Source: Lutraria lutraria (Eukaryota > Mollusca > Bivalvia > Venerida > Mactridae). Taken from it: a DNA stretch of 64,000 bases. Made by a program: the position numbers and the translations under genes. The DNA lies in NCBI GenBank assembly GCA_964023205.1, contig OZ026833.1, positions 41,447,137 through 41,511,136 of the forward strand, in the 5' to 3' direction. Below the pieces are notes generated by a model, which was not told the DNA's origin, ran no database searches, and saw only the letters and a list, made by a program, of their open reading frames with translations. Numbering within the stretch: position 1 is the stretch's first letter; each line of letters opens with the position of its first letter. Positions 1-12,475 of the stretch are shown piece after piece.

Positions 1-2249
1 GTTGTCGTAGGGCATGTTCTTAAAGAATATTTTAGCCATCAAGCTATGATAACAAATGAATTCAATCAGTAATAGATTCCATAAATGTTATGGAGTATGA
101 ATAAAATATTGCACAGTAACGGCTGATATTTGTAAAACACGACCACGACGAACACACAATCATGTATTTCGGAATAGTAGTCCTTTTTTGAATATCCATT
201 TCTATAATTATCAGAAAGTCAGTTGCTTACACTAGGTTTATTACTTTACTGGAAAGTTTACTTTACAAAAGATGCAGATATCGCTTTCCACTTATGTATC
301 AGTATACTTACATCTTACTTAGTATCCATGTTTAGTTTCTGGATCATATATCAAAACAGACGAAATATTAACATTTTATCATTACAGTTAGTTAGTATAC
401 AAATAATCACATAGGAACATTTGAAGTATCACAAATACTAACAAGGTTAGTATGATATAGATATACATTGTATTAAGAATATTTTTCTGAAATTTACTTA
501 GGCAATATCCTCTAGGTTTGCGATATTGCTTTAATGCATGGTTACCGGCAAATGCTTTCGTAATCATGTCCGCTTATCTTAATTGTGATAGTATACTTCG
601 GGTGTGTGAGTTCGAACCATTGCACAGACATTGCATCCAAAACTATTTGTCACAATCACTGATCATTCTGGCTGAAGCGCTGAAAATGAATAACTTTTAA
701 AAGTACTTGCACACCATGCAGTCCTCAATATTGACACCATCGAGGAATAAATTGATACAAATACAGATAACCTATTAATAAATTGCTTTCCAACAAATTT
801 TTAAAACAACGTATCAATAACACAACTTAATATGTATAATCTCACAAGATTTTTGAAAATGTTATTCACTTGCTAACTCATTGACGCAGCCAGTTTCATA
901 CATGTACAAAACTAGACTTCCATTAAGCATGGTAGAGTAGTTTTCGTAAGGTTTAGCGAAAGGTTGAATTGAACGAAATTGGCGATATTGCTATAAGAGA
1001 TACCATTAAATATCTAGTTTGAAGTATTTAAATGTTTATTTTGGATCCGTTTTTAAAATTATATACACATTGTATTTTTTTTATCTTTTCTTGCGGCATA
1101 ATTCATCAACAGTTATAGCCTATGTTAGAATTGTTGGCGAATACTGAATATAACACATGTCTACGTTTTGCTTGATGTGGGCTAGTATATTTAACATATA
1201 TATCTAAATGTCTAAGCCAGATTTAGGATTAATGTGACTCGAACATTCTTTTGATGTGTATGGGGGAAAATATATATTTTTTCATTGATAACATATTGTA
1301 TTTGGGACAACATACTACAAGATTACTTTTTTAACAAGTGACAAAACATTAAATTTATGCGTCTCCAACCGTATAAGGAGGTAACCTTTCCTTCCATTTA
1401 GTTATTTAAATATCAGCCTCGGAACCAGTCATGTAAGATGTAGGTTTACTAATTGAATTAACTTTTTACATGGTTTTATCATAGTATACGGGGGAAAACT
1501 ATTTTCTTATTCTTCCAAGACCTATTCGAAGCATTTGATATTGCCGACAGCGGTTTGTCGTCTCTGCACATGGCTTCCGGGGTATGATGTCATTCAACCA
1601 AATATAGCGCGAGCTTTATGTAAATATTTCCGGTATAACGAAAACGAAGGTATCACGATTTAGGGTTACTCGACGGTACTCAAAAATGTTCTTGAAAAGT
1701 TTTTAATGCATACCTCATGTTGTTTGTTTTCCTGTAATCCAGTGATATGATATGTGTTGTTACATTTGGGTACAGTAATAATTTATAACAAATATGTCAC
1801 TCTCTGAATGTTTGAAACAGTTTATGACTTCACACAAAGTAGTTAGTCATGATTGACAAAACACAAACGATGAAGGTAGAAGTTAAATACTTAAACGTAA
1901 GGTCCATTAAGATGCACATAAATAAATCAAGTGGGTATAATATCACGGAAATATTACGATACGGATGATATGTAGCGATATCGTTTAGTAATCGAGTTAC
2001 ACACAGTATTTTTATTGAAGTATGTACTTTAGTTTTTAAAATCTATAAATTTGTGGAACTTGATATCTTATGACCAAACAGCAAGATATGCTACTTTCAG
2101 CTAAGCGAATGTTGAAAGTTACTGAAAATCATTCGATTTTCTCACGAGTTTATTACGTTACGCTGCGTGCCTAAATACAGAATTTAACAGTGCAAAGATT
2201 GGCATGGCATCGTGATAGTTAAGTATTGCTCAATAAGAAGTGGAAAAGT
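1..2249. other. AT-rich stretch, no gene recognised
   Basis: I see no recognisable coding sequence, RNA gene or repeat here. Open frames are short (about 60 codons) and their translations have no family resemblance or low-complexity-free coding character. Confidence 0.6.
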
Positions 2250-2321
2250 ACCCGATGCGGGACTCAAACTCGCGACACTCTCCTTGTAAGTCAAATGGTT
2301 TTCCAACTGAACTAATCGGGC
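2250..2321 (-). repeat. tRNA-like sequence, probably SINE head or tRNA pseudogene
   Basis: On the minus strand a 72-nt segment begins GCCCGAT and ends ATCGGGT, giving a seven-pair acceptor stem (one G-U). It has a D-arm-like TAGTTCAGTTGG, an anticodon-like loop CTTACAA (would read UAC, Val) and a T-arm TTTGAGT. The anticodon and D stems are badly mismatched and the D stem lacks the normal GCTC/GAGC pairing, so this is more likely a tRNA-derived SINE head or a decayed tRNA than a working tRNA gene. Confidence 0.5.
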
Positions 2322-4298
2322 TGATTGATATTGCAAGATCGATATACAATACTGCTACACTAGCAATTGTTTATAGCTATTTAAATGACACAAATTATCA
2401 AATTTATACAATATATCATTTTCTATCAGTCCATAATATTCGAATCGTATATTGAATCATAATCTATTTTCACGCAGTTTACCAAGTTTAGGCCGAAAGA
2501 TGACATAATTATTCGTTTGAATGTGGATGAGCGTGTCGAAGCGATTAATGCTACGAGTAACCTATCATTCGTATTGTTGTATGAAATGCAAGAACCCCTA
2601 AATATCGAAATGCCTGGTAAAGTATGGAATAGTAACGTATTTTGTCAACTCGCATGACTGTGTATATTTGTACTGTTTTATGGAGTTTCACTATTGAATC
2701 GCCAATAATTTCTTCACATAATACTGCTCTTTTTTCTTTTGAAGTGCCTTTACCCAGTCCTTTGAATTTGTCAAAACAAATCGTTTGCTTTATTTTAACA
2801 TGACGCTGATAATCTCTTTTGAAATATTTATATTACCTTTACTGACAATTATTCTTATATTCATCAATATGGTGTTTTTTTGTTTGTTCAACATATCAAA
2901 ATACGCTTTTGTATAATAATGTCAGCGTTTGTTTCCCTATTTTTGGTAATCTTTTACATACCGATTTTTATCATTTTATTGTTGTTCGGTACAAACATGA
3001 GGTTAAGAACTTAAGACCATTTCTCAACAGTCGGTCGAGAAATATTTTCCTACATACCGAAGAGCTTCCATTAACATTCCGCCTAAGAAAATATTTCCAG
3101 TTTTACGTGTGGTCATCATATTTTGTAATACAGTGTTCACTCTCAAAACGTCACTGTACAATGTATAATGAAATCGTTTTATATATGCACTGCTTTGGTT
3201 TTTGTTGTTCGGTACCATTTCCCAACAATCGCTCTGTTTTCATTTTTCTGCATACCGTACAGACTCCATTGCCTACGGACATAGTTCCAATTTTTCAATT
3301 CAATGTCATAAATACAAATTCAAATAGTGCGTGCATATAAGTCAAAATCAGATGGCCATGCAATATCGCAAACGAGCAATACAGTCATAACAATCTAAGC
3401 AATCCTCTGCCTTGGATTACTACAATATTTACTATTAGTACACACATTTTAAGGATGGATGACATCATTATTCTCGTGCTGTATATGCTAATTTAGTCTG
3501 GTTCCTGGTTTCTCTTGTAAACATATAGAAGTTATCATTGAATTCATGGACGATGCGATGATAACTTTGAATCAATCAGATATTTTAAAAGGTAGTTCAT
3601 CAGGAAATTTTAATCGTTTAATTTAATTCTTAAATTTTTACTTTTAGTTCAGTATAAAACAGACTATACACCCTTTCAATTAAGCGGTAATTTGAATTGT
3701 CGCCCCTGAATGACGTCATACGAGGATACCGGTGGATAAGACAATTTTATCAACAGGAAATCAATATCGTCAAAAACTATGACAACTAAAGGTATTTTAC
3801 TACGAAAACGGTGATAATTAATATTTAGATATATGACAAGGTTGTTGTAATGAACAATTATTCCGTTTATATGTTTAATATGAAATATTCGAGCCTCGGA
3901 TTGATTTTGTCATATATTTTCGCGATCTCAATTGTATGTTAGTTTTTAACGTATTTGTTTCGCACGGACTGCAAACTCGAGTCTGTTTATATGATACAGT
4001 AAAATTATGGATCGGGAAACAAACAATGCTTAAAATATGAATTTCTTTCCACAAGCATGCGTGTAAATTTTGTTTGTTTGTTAGTTTCAATTCGTTAAAA
4101 TGTTCATGTAATGTTGCCAATGTTTAGATTTATCAAGTGAATGCTTTGCGTATATGTATATTCTTTACATAGTTATTTTACAGATCACATGGGTATTAGT
4201 GAGATTGATCACGACTATTCTTAACCAGATAACATACAACCAGGATTTTTCATAGCAAGTTCTCTTGAAAAGTCAGATGGTTCTGCCTTAGATTTGCC
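2322..4298. other. unassigned stretch with a diverged internal duplication
   Basis: No gene is recognised. Around 2986-3110 and 3203-3290 two diverged blocks share the order TTGTTCGGTAC, CCATTT(C)C(A)ACA, CATACCG and CTCCATT-like words, suggesting an old local duplication. The open frame of 143 codons across it (2909-3340, + strand) has no recognisable domain and is probably chance. Confidence 0.35.
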
Positions 4299-4304
4299 CA
4301 ATAA

Positions 4305-4451
4305 AATAAAGAGACAAAAGGAGTCAGACTGAACATTCGTACATTCATAGGACAGTATCATTTTGATGAAATGACTGAAAATGAGGTGAGACAAGCTCAA
4401 AGCATTGCTGCAGAAAGAATTTATAATGCGGAGAAGGCAATGAATATATAA
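4305..4451 (+). CDS. candidate 3'-terminal coding exon, unrecognised
   Basis: An open stretch of 48 codons closed by TAA at 4449-4451 reads with a coding-like composition: FIGQYHFDEMTENEVRQAQS followed by IAAERIYNAEKAMNI. The charged, helix-like character looks more like a real exon or decayed coding remnant than the surrounding AT-rich frames. There is no usable start codon nearby, an upstream in-frame stop sits at 4302-4304, and no splice acceptor can be assigned with confidence. It could be a terminal exon, a retrocopy fragment, or chance. I do not recognise a family. Confidence 0.2.
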   Translation, partial: NKETKGVRLNIRTFIGQYHFDEMTENEVRQAQSIAAERIYNAEKAMNI

Positions 4452-4640
4452 AATGAAGAACTTTCACATGGATTTACTTTTGTGACTGATGTAATGATAT
4501 AAAAATATTGTAATGACACATTGTCAAGTTGTTAATTTTCATATTATCATAAATATATAGCTGTTTGTGTGTAAGCCTACTGAATTGATGTAATTAAATG
4601 TTTAATACAAATGTAATAGTTATAATAACTCTGTCTTGTG

Positions 4641-4882
4641 TTACATTTTCTTGAGACTTTTCAGACAGTCGGTCCGAAAAGCTTGAAATTCTTTTGGACT
4701 GAGAGGAAATTTGCCAGGCGGATGAACTGATGAGATTAGATTTTTCATCAGACCAACACAGTCTGTCAGACAATCCACTATTATTCGCAGTCTGATTCTT
4801 GTCGGCTTGATTTGTTTTAACTCAATGCCATGACAAAATAAAACCAGTATTAAAACCATCAGATGATTAGGCATCCCACATT
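4641..4882 (-). CDS. candidate terminal exon, unrecognised
   Basis: On the minus strand an AG acceptor (c83-t84 of the 4880s, context ATAATAG) is followed by an open frame ending in TAA at 4641-4643. The final part reads SSVHPPGKFPLSPKEFQAF and ends in a basic RTDCLKSLKKM, which looks coding, while the start of the frame is hydrophobic. No upstream exon was found. It may be the last exon of a gene or a transposon remnant. Family unknown. Confidence 0.25.
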
Positions 4883-5038
4883 CTATTATATGTAAAAAGC
4901 ATAATACAGGAAACAAAAGGCCACGAGTAACTTACAACTAAAATATATATATATATAAGTATAGAAGAGAAAACTTAAACAGGCATAAAATACAGGACTA
5001 GTACTGTTCACAGCAACATACAGTACATTACATGTATA

Positions 5039-5206
5039 CAGTACAACCTCTGTAGAGCAACACCCTGTGGGAGCGGCAAATATTGGCCGTTGTTTAGAGG
5101 TTGTTGCTCTTAATGTTGTTGTAAATATCAACTTAGGTAACTTTTGAATGTGTTGTTATAGAGAGGTTGTTGATCTACAATGGGCCACTCTGGAGAGGTT
5201 TTACTG
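5039..5206. mobile_element. short pogo/Tigger-like MITE with TA target duplication
   Basis: The element opens CAGTACAACCTCTGTAGAGC and its other end, read in reverse, opens CAGTAAAACCTCTCCAGAG. It is bounded by TA on both sides (5037-5038, 5207-5208). Start with CAG, TA target and 'ACCTC' subterminal motif fit the pogo/Tigger type of Tc1-mariner MITEs. At 168 bp it has no coding capacity. Confidence 0.6.
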
Positions 5207-5279
5207 TACATTCATTCAGCTTGACTGATATGACCAAATACCAAACAGTTCATGAGTTTAGAAACTTGGGATATAGAAA

Positions 5280-5426
5280 TATGGCTGTTATTGGCAGGTG
5301 GTCTTCATTCAGAGGTCATTTTGTTTTAATTAATCAACTACTTCTTTAAACGAATGGACTTCGGCATTCACATCATGGCCTTTATTCAGAAGTGACCACT
5401 AACACAGGCTTGACTGTACACCTAAG
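5280..5426 (-). repeat. end of a dispersed pogo-like repeat (copy 1)
   Basis: Read on the minus strand from 5426 it starts ACAGTCAAGCCTGTGTTAG and continues with GAATAAAGGCCAT and AACAAAATGACC words. Related sequence occurs at about 24930-25150 and 42990-43150, so this is a dispersed repeat family. Only one terminus is clear here. Confidence 0.45.
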
Positions 5427-8400
5427 TTAAAACATTCAAAGAATATCAAGATATCTAATAAAGTAGATCATCTACAATGAGTCATAAAATTTAAACAACA
5501 TACATTTTTATACCACAAAAAAGTCATTAAAGTTTCAACTTTTCCAACTTCCTGATAAAAAACATGTATATCAAAATAAATGCATTATTATCTGTTATCA
5601 ATGTTTTTTCTACATAGGTTGTGGCTATTTTTCAGACTTTTAACTACAACTTTGAAACTTTGAACCCTTGCTCAAGACATTTCTTTACACCGAAACAATA
5701 TAAGAATAAGACAATGAAATATCATACATTGTCGTACAAAGCACTGCAAACTATCGCCTATTTATATTCTGTCTTATGATTTCATAGATGCACAAGTTTT
5801 TTCAACAGATATTACTAATATGTTTTTATCGAATTAATCAACAAAGAGAGAATGATATTGGTAATCGTTTTCATGTCACTAATTAATGCATTGATTGTTG
5901 GACCCCAATTATTTTTAATTAGTTTATCACACCCGCTGATTACATCTTGAAAACACATGTTTGACCCTCAGGCGACTGTGAAAACTATTTTCATACGTAA
6001 ACAACGGGTGCTATATTAGACCCCAGACCGTTTTCCCCCCAATTTCATTGCTTATCTAATTGTAATCAGTAAGGATCGTGTCAACAATTTTACGTTATTC
6101 TGACAAGTAGACATGCAATATATAACACTGGAAATTGGACTGAGATCAAACAAAATTGATACCAGAGACAATGCTTGGATTATACAAATTAGTGACAAAA
6201 ATATGACAGAAAAAAGCACTCAAGTGCTGATAAATCACAAAGATGAACATGTGGATTTTTCAAAATATGTAAGTTGACTAGCTGACAATTATGAATGGAA
6301 TTTCTTTTTCTTTTCAACAAACCAAATTTATTATTGCAAACCACAAAATTTCCGAAATATATTTATATTTGCCATTGTAAACCCCTTCGGAAGATTATAC
6401 ATATATTCTACTGTAACCAGTAATGATGGACAAAATATCCGTGAACAAATGCCATTTATGAATATTAATATGAAATATCGAACGTACGTTGTCTTCTTAA
6501 TTAGATAACAATATAACTTATTAATATAGTAAAACACAATTTTTTGTTGTAACTTGTGCAACCGAGAAACAAGCCGAATTCGCCCTTTACGGCAAAATAT
6601 CGATTGTATCAGCTTCTATCCTCGTTTGACGTCACATCCGGTAAGGGAGTTAACTCTTGTGCGCATGAAATCGGTTAAATGAAAGGGTCTATATATGCTA
6701 ATGACTGAACTACTTTTGGTGATCAGATGGGGGACATAAATCAAAGTACTGAAAGTCAATGTAACGGGAACAACTTTAACAATTGCATGACAGGTGTAGA
6801 GAAGCATAGTACTTTGGTCTGGATCAAAATTCATGCGCGAACTATCGTTCGGTTTCCAAATTAGTGTTTCAGCCCAATACCTCACCCTACAAAAATTCAA
6901 CATTTAGCTGCTTTGTAGTTCCGAGCTTTGATTTTATTTAGTTAGTTCAAGGTTTCATGGTAATTCAAATGACATGATATACAAATGTACTTATAATGCC
7001 ACGAGAACTGGTTTAACTTGCTGATATGTCCCAAGTTTTTTTCTTCTATTCTGCAAACATTTCGGTTATCAGGTTGGAAATTTCTAAACACAGAACTGAG
7101 GTGAATTATATATTAGCCTTTAATATAAAAACTGTGTCTGGAATAAAACAATTCTATATACCACCTTTAATATAATAATTGTATTTCTTTATTTTACTAA
7201 TGATGTACTGTAAATTATTTATTGCAAAGAAAATATTTCTTCAAAGGAAAACAGCTGGCACCCTAAACAAACTACATGCGTTACTCCCCTTAGTACCCGG
7301 CTGGCATATATCGAGTTTATATACAGCTTTATTCACCGCGGAATAATTATTAGGGAATTACCCAAATTCGCGACAATGCATTTCTTGATGTTTTAGAATT
7401 ACCGTCACAATTCATGCATTATCTATAAATGTGGCACGTGAGCATGGAATATAGTTACAAATGGTAAATTCTACTGTCTTGAAACTTTATAGCCCAATAT
7501 TAATTCAATTAATGATAAAGCTGGACTTTTGTCGTATTGACAGATGGCGGCAAAAAGCATATCATTCCTTGTGTTTATATATAACTTGATAGTCCGAGGC
7601 TACATCTCAACTTAATTCTGTGAACAATTTCAATCTCCTTTACTAATAACTCTTTCGTATTTTAATATATGTGAAGTTTACTCTCGTTAAAAAAAACATA
7701 TAGTACATAAATGGGACTCGTTCTGTCCACAATCCAATCCTGTGTTCCATGGTGAGTAAGGCAAAGCAATATCCAATTTTCTACGTCGCCGACATTATAT
7801 TTCAATACTAGACAATAATTATATGTTTTCCGATGACGATCTTACCAAGGCACCTAAAATTTACATTTCTAAATAGTTTATTTTAAGCTCAATGTCAAAT
7901 TGGTTTTTAAATAAGGTCACAAAGTATCATATTTGAAAGGTTCGTGACTGTCGTCAGTCAGAAAGTCTTTATTTGGATTAAAACATTACATACGTACGCT
8001 CATTTATGAAGCATAGATCATTTTCAGTATTTGTAGAACTACATTCGGAGCCTTTTATTCATCACGATCAAAATATTTTGATTGTTCTTTTGGAAACACA
8101 TGCAAATACATTTTGTCGCTAAAACAGTTGTAAGGTTCGTTACATTGAAAAATATGTAGAAATAATATGAAATTTTAAAACATACCACAAAACACACCCT
8201 TACACAACCGTATGGCAGTTAAAACAAAATGTCTACGTTTCGATACGACAGATGTTTGATCACATGGTCTTAAATAATAAACTCTACAAAATTCCACTTG
8301 CAAATGAAAGGTTTGTTACTCCAGTTTAACGCTGTGTTTGGTACTCAAAAATAATTTACTACTTGTCATTCATAAGACATGATATTTAATTATAAAATAC

Positions 8401-8829
8401 AACATTTTCGTCTTTATTGTTTCCTTCCGAAGGGTTCCAAAACGTGCCCAATGAGAGGTTCGTGATGAAAGGTTCGGCACCATGCTATTTTAATTGTATT
8501 TGTAAATGTTGTTTAGAAAAAGATATGGTACAGTTTTTCCGTGCATCAGCTTGTATGACGTATGATAGAGATACGACGTGTTCATCCTTGAAACAAGGGC
8601 AACGTTTCCGAAGAATTTTATTATGTTTATTATATACATGTATAGTCTATTAAAGGTACTATTAAAGATAAATCATACTGTCATTCAATTCATTATTTGG
8701 TACTTAAATTTACCTACTGTTAAAAATTTAGAAAAAAAGCTATCAATACAGGTTTAGAAATGTATGCCATTTTCCTAACTATCTAAAATTAAAAGATCTA
8801 AAAAGTGTTATTGAGTGATTTTAGAACAT
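5427..8829. other. unassigned AT-rich stretch
   Basis: No gene, RNA or intact element is recognised. A loosely repeated GGTTCGT(T/G)A word occurs near 7938, 8132, 8309 and 8455, at uneven spacing of about 145-195 bp, which might be a decayed tandem repeat. Frames up to 95 codons (6616-6903) show no family features. Confidence 0.4.
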
Positions 8830-9480
8830 GCCTAAAAGGTTGATCAACTGAACCAGTGTGCCTCATTATATGTAACTTCATCAAGCCTTTCAGGAACAAA
8901 TTTTAAACTTTGTTTTTCAACATCTCCATTACATGATAACTTGTCACATGATGTTCGATCCGAACAAATATCGTACCCAAACAAATCAGAATAGTCATTC
9001 TACTCTGGAATATTATCATCATATATCAGAAAATCATTAAGCTAGGCAGTTCTAGCATTAAAATCATCATTTGATAAAAATGAGTAATTATTAAGATCAT
9101 GTTCATTGCTACTAAAAACATTTTCAAGTACTGTTAATCCATACAGAAACAAATACATGTATAACCTCTTATCAGAATTTAACAGTTCTTTGTTAATTTT
9201 AAGAATGATACCAAATTCAAAAGTATCAAATATTCTTTCAACTGAACTTTTATAATGGTTGATTACTAAAACAATGACGCCACCTCTAGTAGATTATTTA
9301 GCTTCACAACAATAAACAATGTAATCCAAAAAAGTATTAATCAAGTAATCTGTATCGCTAAGCCAATTTTTTTCCGCAAACATATTACATTAGACATAGA
9401 GATATATTGTACAAAGTCAGTATTGTCCGGTTTATCAGCCATACCACCAATGTTCCATGAAACAAACTTTAAGCAGTTAT
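8830..9480 (-). pseudogene. degenerate non-LTR retrotransposon, endonuclease part of ORF2
   Basis: The minus strand reads, with stops and frame changes, FVSWNIGGMADKPDNTDF, then ICL..KNWLSD, CEAK followed by a stop, STRGGVIVL, FEFGIILKINKELL and DFNARTA. These are in the order expected for the apurinic/apyrimidinic-type endonuclease at the start of a LINE ORF2: the WNI(G) start, the ETWL region, RGGV and the GDFNAR motif. The first glutamate of ETWL and the glycine of GDFNAR are altered. Several in-frame stops make it non-functional. It directly follows ORF1 (9500-10387) in the same orientation. Clade is not assignable by eye. Confidence 0.75.
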
Positions 9481-9499
9481 CATGTATAGGGCCTTGGCC

Positions 9500-10387
9500 A
9501 CACCTCTAACCATTCTCAGACATATCTTCACCCAAAACAATATCATCACCGGTTGCACAAACAATAACATTGTCATAATTGTCTCCCTTTGATGCATTTC
9601 TGGCAGAATTCACATTTCTAGTACCTCGTGTGAACACCATCGATTTATTAATGGTTTTATCACCTGGTAGTATCACCACTTTTCAAGTTTTAGTGTAGCC
9701 CCGTTAACCCCTTGATTTCAATACTGCAAGTTGTTGTCTCTCCAGGCTTGTTAGGTCATTTGCAGTTCGTAGTCTATTTACTCTCAAGGAATCACGGTGA
9801 CTGAATGAACGGAACTTGTCAGCTTAATGATTGAATTTGGCTAGAACCGTCCTGGAATATTCCCATGAATAGTCCCTAATCTCACAGAGTACTCTAAACA
9901 ATCATTCAGTTCTTTCTTCTGGTCCGAACAAGAATCTGGATTTGTAGGACAGAGTAAGTGCTCGAAAACTTGACTAATTGTAATGATAATGGTTTCTTTC
10001 TCTGCATCACGTATACCAATAATTCTTAAATTACATCTCTGACTATCCATTTCTAGGTAATACATTTGCTTCGACAAGCTTTCAATAACATCATCTCGAG
10101 TTTCTTGATGCATAGATCGAGCTGCTAAGTCTGATTCAAAGACGTCTGTTTTATGGTCTAATCTGTCCATCTTCTCATTCAGATTCCAAGCGAACTTGCT
10201 TATTCTCAATATTATGTAGCATATTCCTAATGTTCCCAATATCAGATTTCGTTGATGTTAAATCGTTTCTCAGTACCTGAATACAATTTTTAACTTCTTG
10301 TATTTGTCTAGTTCTTTCATTCCCGTCTTGTATTGCTCTTATTATTTGAACTGTGTCTTCTGATGGCCCATCCGATGCTAATAACAA
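9500..10387 (-). pseudogene. degenerate LINE ORF1 (coiled coil plus RRM-like)
   Basis: Two overlapping minus-strand frames (10175-10387 and 9841-10239) join across a one-frame shift near 10190-10240. They give a heptad-rich coiled coil (IQEVKNCIQVLRNDL, IGNIRNMLHNIE, NEKMDRLDHKTDVFESDL) followed by SKQMYYLEMDSQRCNLRIIG. The last part matches the 'LE..SRR.NLRI.GI.E' start of the RRM-like domain of LINE ORF1 proteins. The frame continues, broken, to about 9500 with KSMVFTRGTRNVNSARN. ORF1 proteins bind the element's RNA. The frameshift and stops mark a dead copy. Confidence 0.7.
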
Positions 10388-10390
10388 CAG

Positions 10391-12040
10391 CCGAGTAGTA
10401 TACGATTTTTGAGAAGCCGATCAAAAGGACAATTTTGTAGAACAGTTTCACTATACAAATTCAACATATTATAAACCATAGAATGTGGCGCGACACCATG
10501 TGTGCAATGTGGAAACACAGTAGTAGAGACGTTCTCTTGTAGATATTTAACTAAAACTAAAACCACATACGTAACGTAAAGTTGTAATATGAGTAGCATT
10601 CCAAACACCAATGATCTAAGATGCATATCATTACCTTAAGTAAATGGGCAATATTTTCCTAATGAAATTTTTGGTTTAAAGATTGGTTGAATAAAGCAGC
10701 ATATGCGCGCTTTGTAAGTTGAAAAAAAACATTTCGAAGTGTCACTCACCTACAGAATGGTCTTAGTTTTTAATCATTCATAGATCATGGCCACCCCGCC
10801 ACATATGAAGCAGAAACTTACGCAAAAGCCTCTGTTTCAATTGTACTACATAAGTACTTCAACATTTGATGACCTGCTTCATCTATAGTCCCGGGGACTT
10901 CTTTCATACGTCTTTATCATGCTTCAAACGAAGTTCCCCGCACCACAGAAGCTCGAGGGACTTCAGCGTACTTCAAAGACTTTGGGATGGACTGCTTTAA
11001 TCTAGATTCTTATAAGGAGGGGCTTCACAAATACTTCAGTACATTTCAAGGAATTATGATGTTGGATGACATCGTAGGTCACATGGTGTAAAATAAAAAA
11101 TGGCTGACTTTTATATCATAACCAAATAAGGTATGACTGTAATGAAAATGGAAAAACTGCCAAAAACAATTATGTCAATACATCGGTAAGTGTACTGGTT
11201 GTTAAGTTCTTGTATAGATTGATAATTTACAACTGCAGAACATGACAGTTTCATATTTATCAAGAGACAATTATGGTGAAATCAAGTGGATGTGGTGTTA
11301 TGAAAAGCATCTTGAGAGGCAATTTGCCTGTACTGTAGCTTGGTACATATATGATTAATCCCCATCATATAATGTGACCAAATTGCTTTTGTAGTTAAGT
11401 TTTCCAAGTATTGTGAAATGATTTAAGGGAAGAATGGGTCGACATTTTTTTGAAAAAAAAAACAACAACAACAAACTTCTGAATATTTCTCTGAATGTAG
11501 TCTGAATGAACTCTATGTACAATATTTGAATACTTTTTCTGAATACTGTCTGATGATGCAGACATGGCATATCACCAGCATTTCATGGTTTGGTCTTGCA
11601 TGGTCTGAACATAATTTCGAACATGGGCTTCAAATAAGTAGGCGCTTCGATGACGCTTCTTTGAATTGCTTCATCGTCGCTTCTGTTGGTACTTTAAAGG
11701 TGCTTCTGACGAGGGACTTCAAATGCGCTTCATCCCAATTTGCATACTGAAGTATATCTGAAGTGCTAATTAACAAAAACATAATTGAGACATGCACTTC
11801 AAATGCGCTTCTCCATTCCTAAGACATATTTAATTTCATCTGTATCAGTGAGTTACTCTTGAAGCAGAGACGTTAAAAATGCTTTTTTGATACACCAGGG
11901 GGAAGCTGCATTTGCACTTCAAAAATGCTTCAGATGTGTTTCTCTTAGGGCTGGGAGGAAAAGTGTTATTTCACAGCGGAGTCCATCGAAATACCACTTA
12001 ATTGTGTGTAATAGGAGGAAAACAATTTATCGTACGTTTG
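10391..12040. repeat. unassigned stretch dense in CTTCA words
   Basis: No gene is recognised. Two clusters, 10855-11040 and 11620-11960, are rich in (A/G)CTTCAAA and GCGCTTC words, for example GAGGGACTTCA at both about 10952 and 11713, and ACTTCAAATGCGCTTC near 11720 and 11796. The 11050-11560 interval between them lacks the motif. This looks like an old repeat with repeated subterminal motifs, but I cannot define ends. Confidence 0.35.
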
Positions 12041-12044
12041 ACTC

Positions 12045-12110
12045 TAGCCCGGATCCTACTGCTTGCTAGTTAGATGCTCTACCAACTGAGCTAATCCGAC
12101 TGGATAATAT
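12045..12110 (-). repeat. tRNA-like SINE head (decayed)
   Basis: The minus strand reads GGATTAGCTCAGTTGGTAGA followed by GCATCTAACTAGCAAGC, a typical tRNA A-box plus anticodon-arm region, and a poor T-arm. Gene B carries the matching remnant near 43240-43270 (CTTTACCAACTGATCTGAT on +), followed in both by the word ATAATATCACAGCCAAT, so this SINE predates the A/B split. Confidence 0.5.
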
Positions 12111-12189
12111 CACAGCCAATAACATATAACCATACTTTTCCATTCCTTCTGCCATTTTATTCAAAGACTTTTTGCGACAACCACATGCT

Positions 12190-12345
12190 CTTTAGACCAA
12201 CCCAGCCTTTGCACTACCCTAGGTCTAGGTTTCGAAGACTAGTATCACTCTTACGGCACCAAATATGTACTAGGAGTAGGAAAACATTGATCTCGTGACC
12301 TCCAGATGCTCTACCAACTGAGCTTATCGTATAATTTACTGCAAC
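12190..12345 (-). repeat. tRNA-derived SINE, same family as 55870-56017
   Basis: Minus strand: A-box-like AAGCTCAGTTGGTAGAGCAT, then GGAGGTCACGAG, then a body containing ATTTGGTGCCGTAAGAGTG and ATACTAGTC. The same body (ATTTGGTGCCGTGAGTGTAT, GACTAGTC) follows the tRNA head near pseudogene D. Sequence beyond the head (GAATTCCGAACGC here, GAATTCCAAACGC there) also matches, so the insertion is shared by the 3' flanks of A and D. Confidence 0.6.
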
Positions 12346-12384
12346 ATGTGAATTCCGAACGCTATCAAAACGATCATCCTATTG

Positions 12385-12475
12385 CCTCAGGTTCAACATA
12401 TCAGTGCATGTCATTTGAAATCAAAGTTCTGAAAGTTCTCACGCTAGTTGAACGTTATGTCTGAGGCTTCTATTT
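12385..12475. repeat. short inverted-repeat element (hairpin MITE-like), copy 1
   Basis: It begins GCCTCAGGTTCAACATA and ends GTTGAACGTTATGTCTGAGG, an imperfect inverted repeat around about 50 bp. A related copy with the same internal words (AAGTTCTGAAAGT) lies at 30974-31070, on the 3' side of remnant E, so it belongs to the shared 3' flank of the transporter copies. Confidence 0.45.

Noticed and set aside
2250..2321. Functional tRNA-Val
   Set aside because: The acceptor stem pairs but the anticodon and D stems do not; SINE head or pseudogene is safer.
2909..3340. 143-codon frame as a possible gene
   Set aside because: No domain, no splice context, and it crosses a diverged non-coding duplication.
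6573..6590. GAATTCGCCCTT, the same as a TA-cloning vector edge
   Set aside because: Only 12 bases match, no vector backbone follows on either side, and the neighbouring sequence is like the rest of the window. Chance is the simpler reading.
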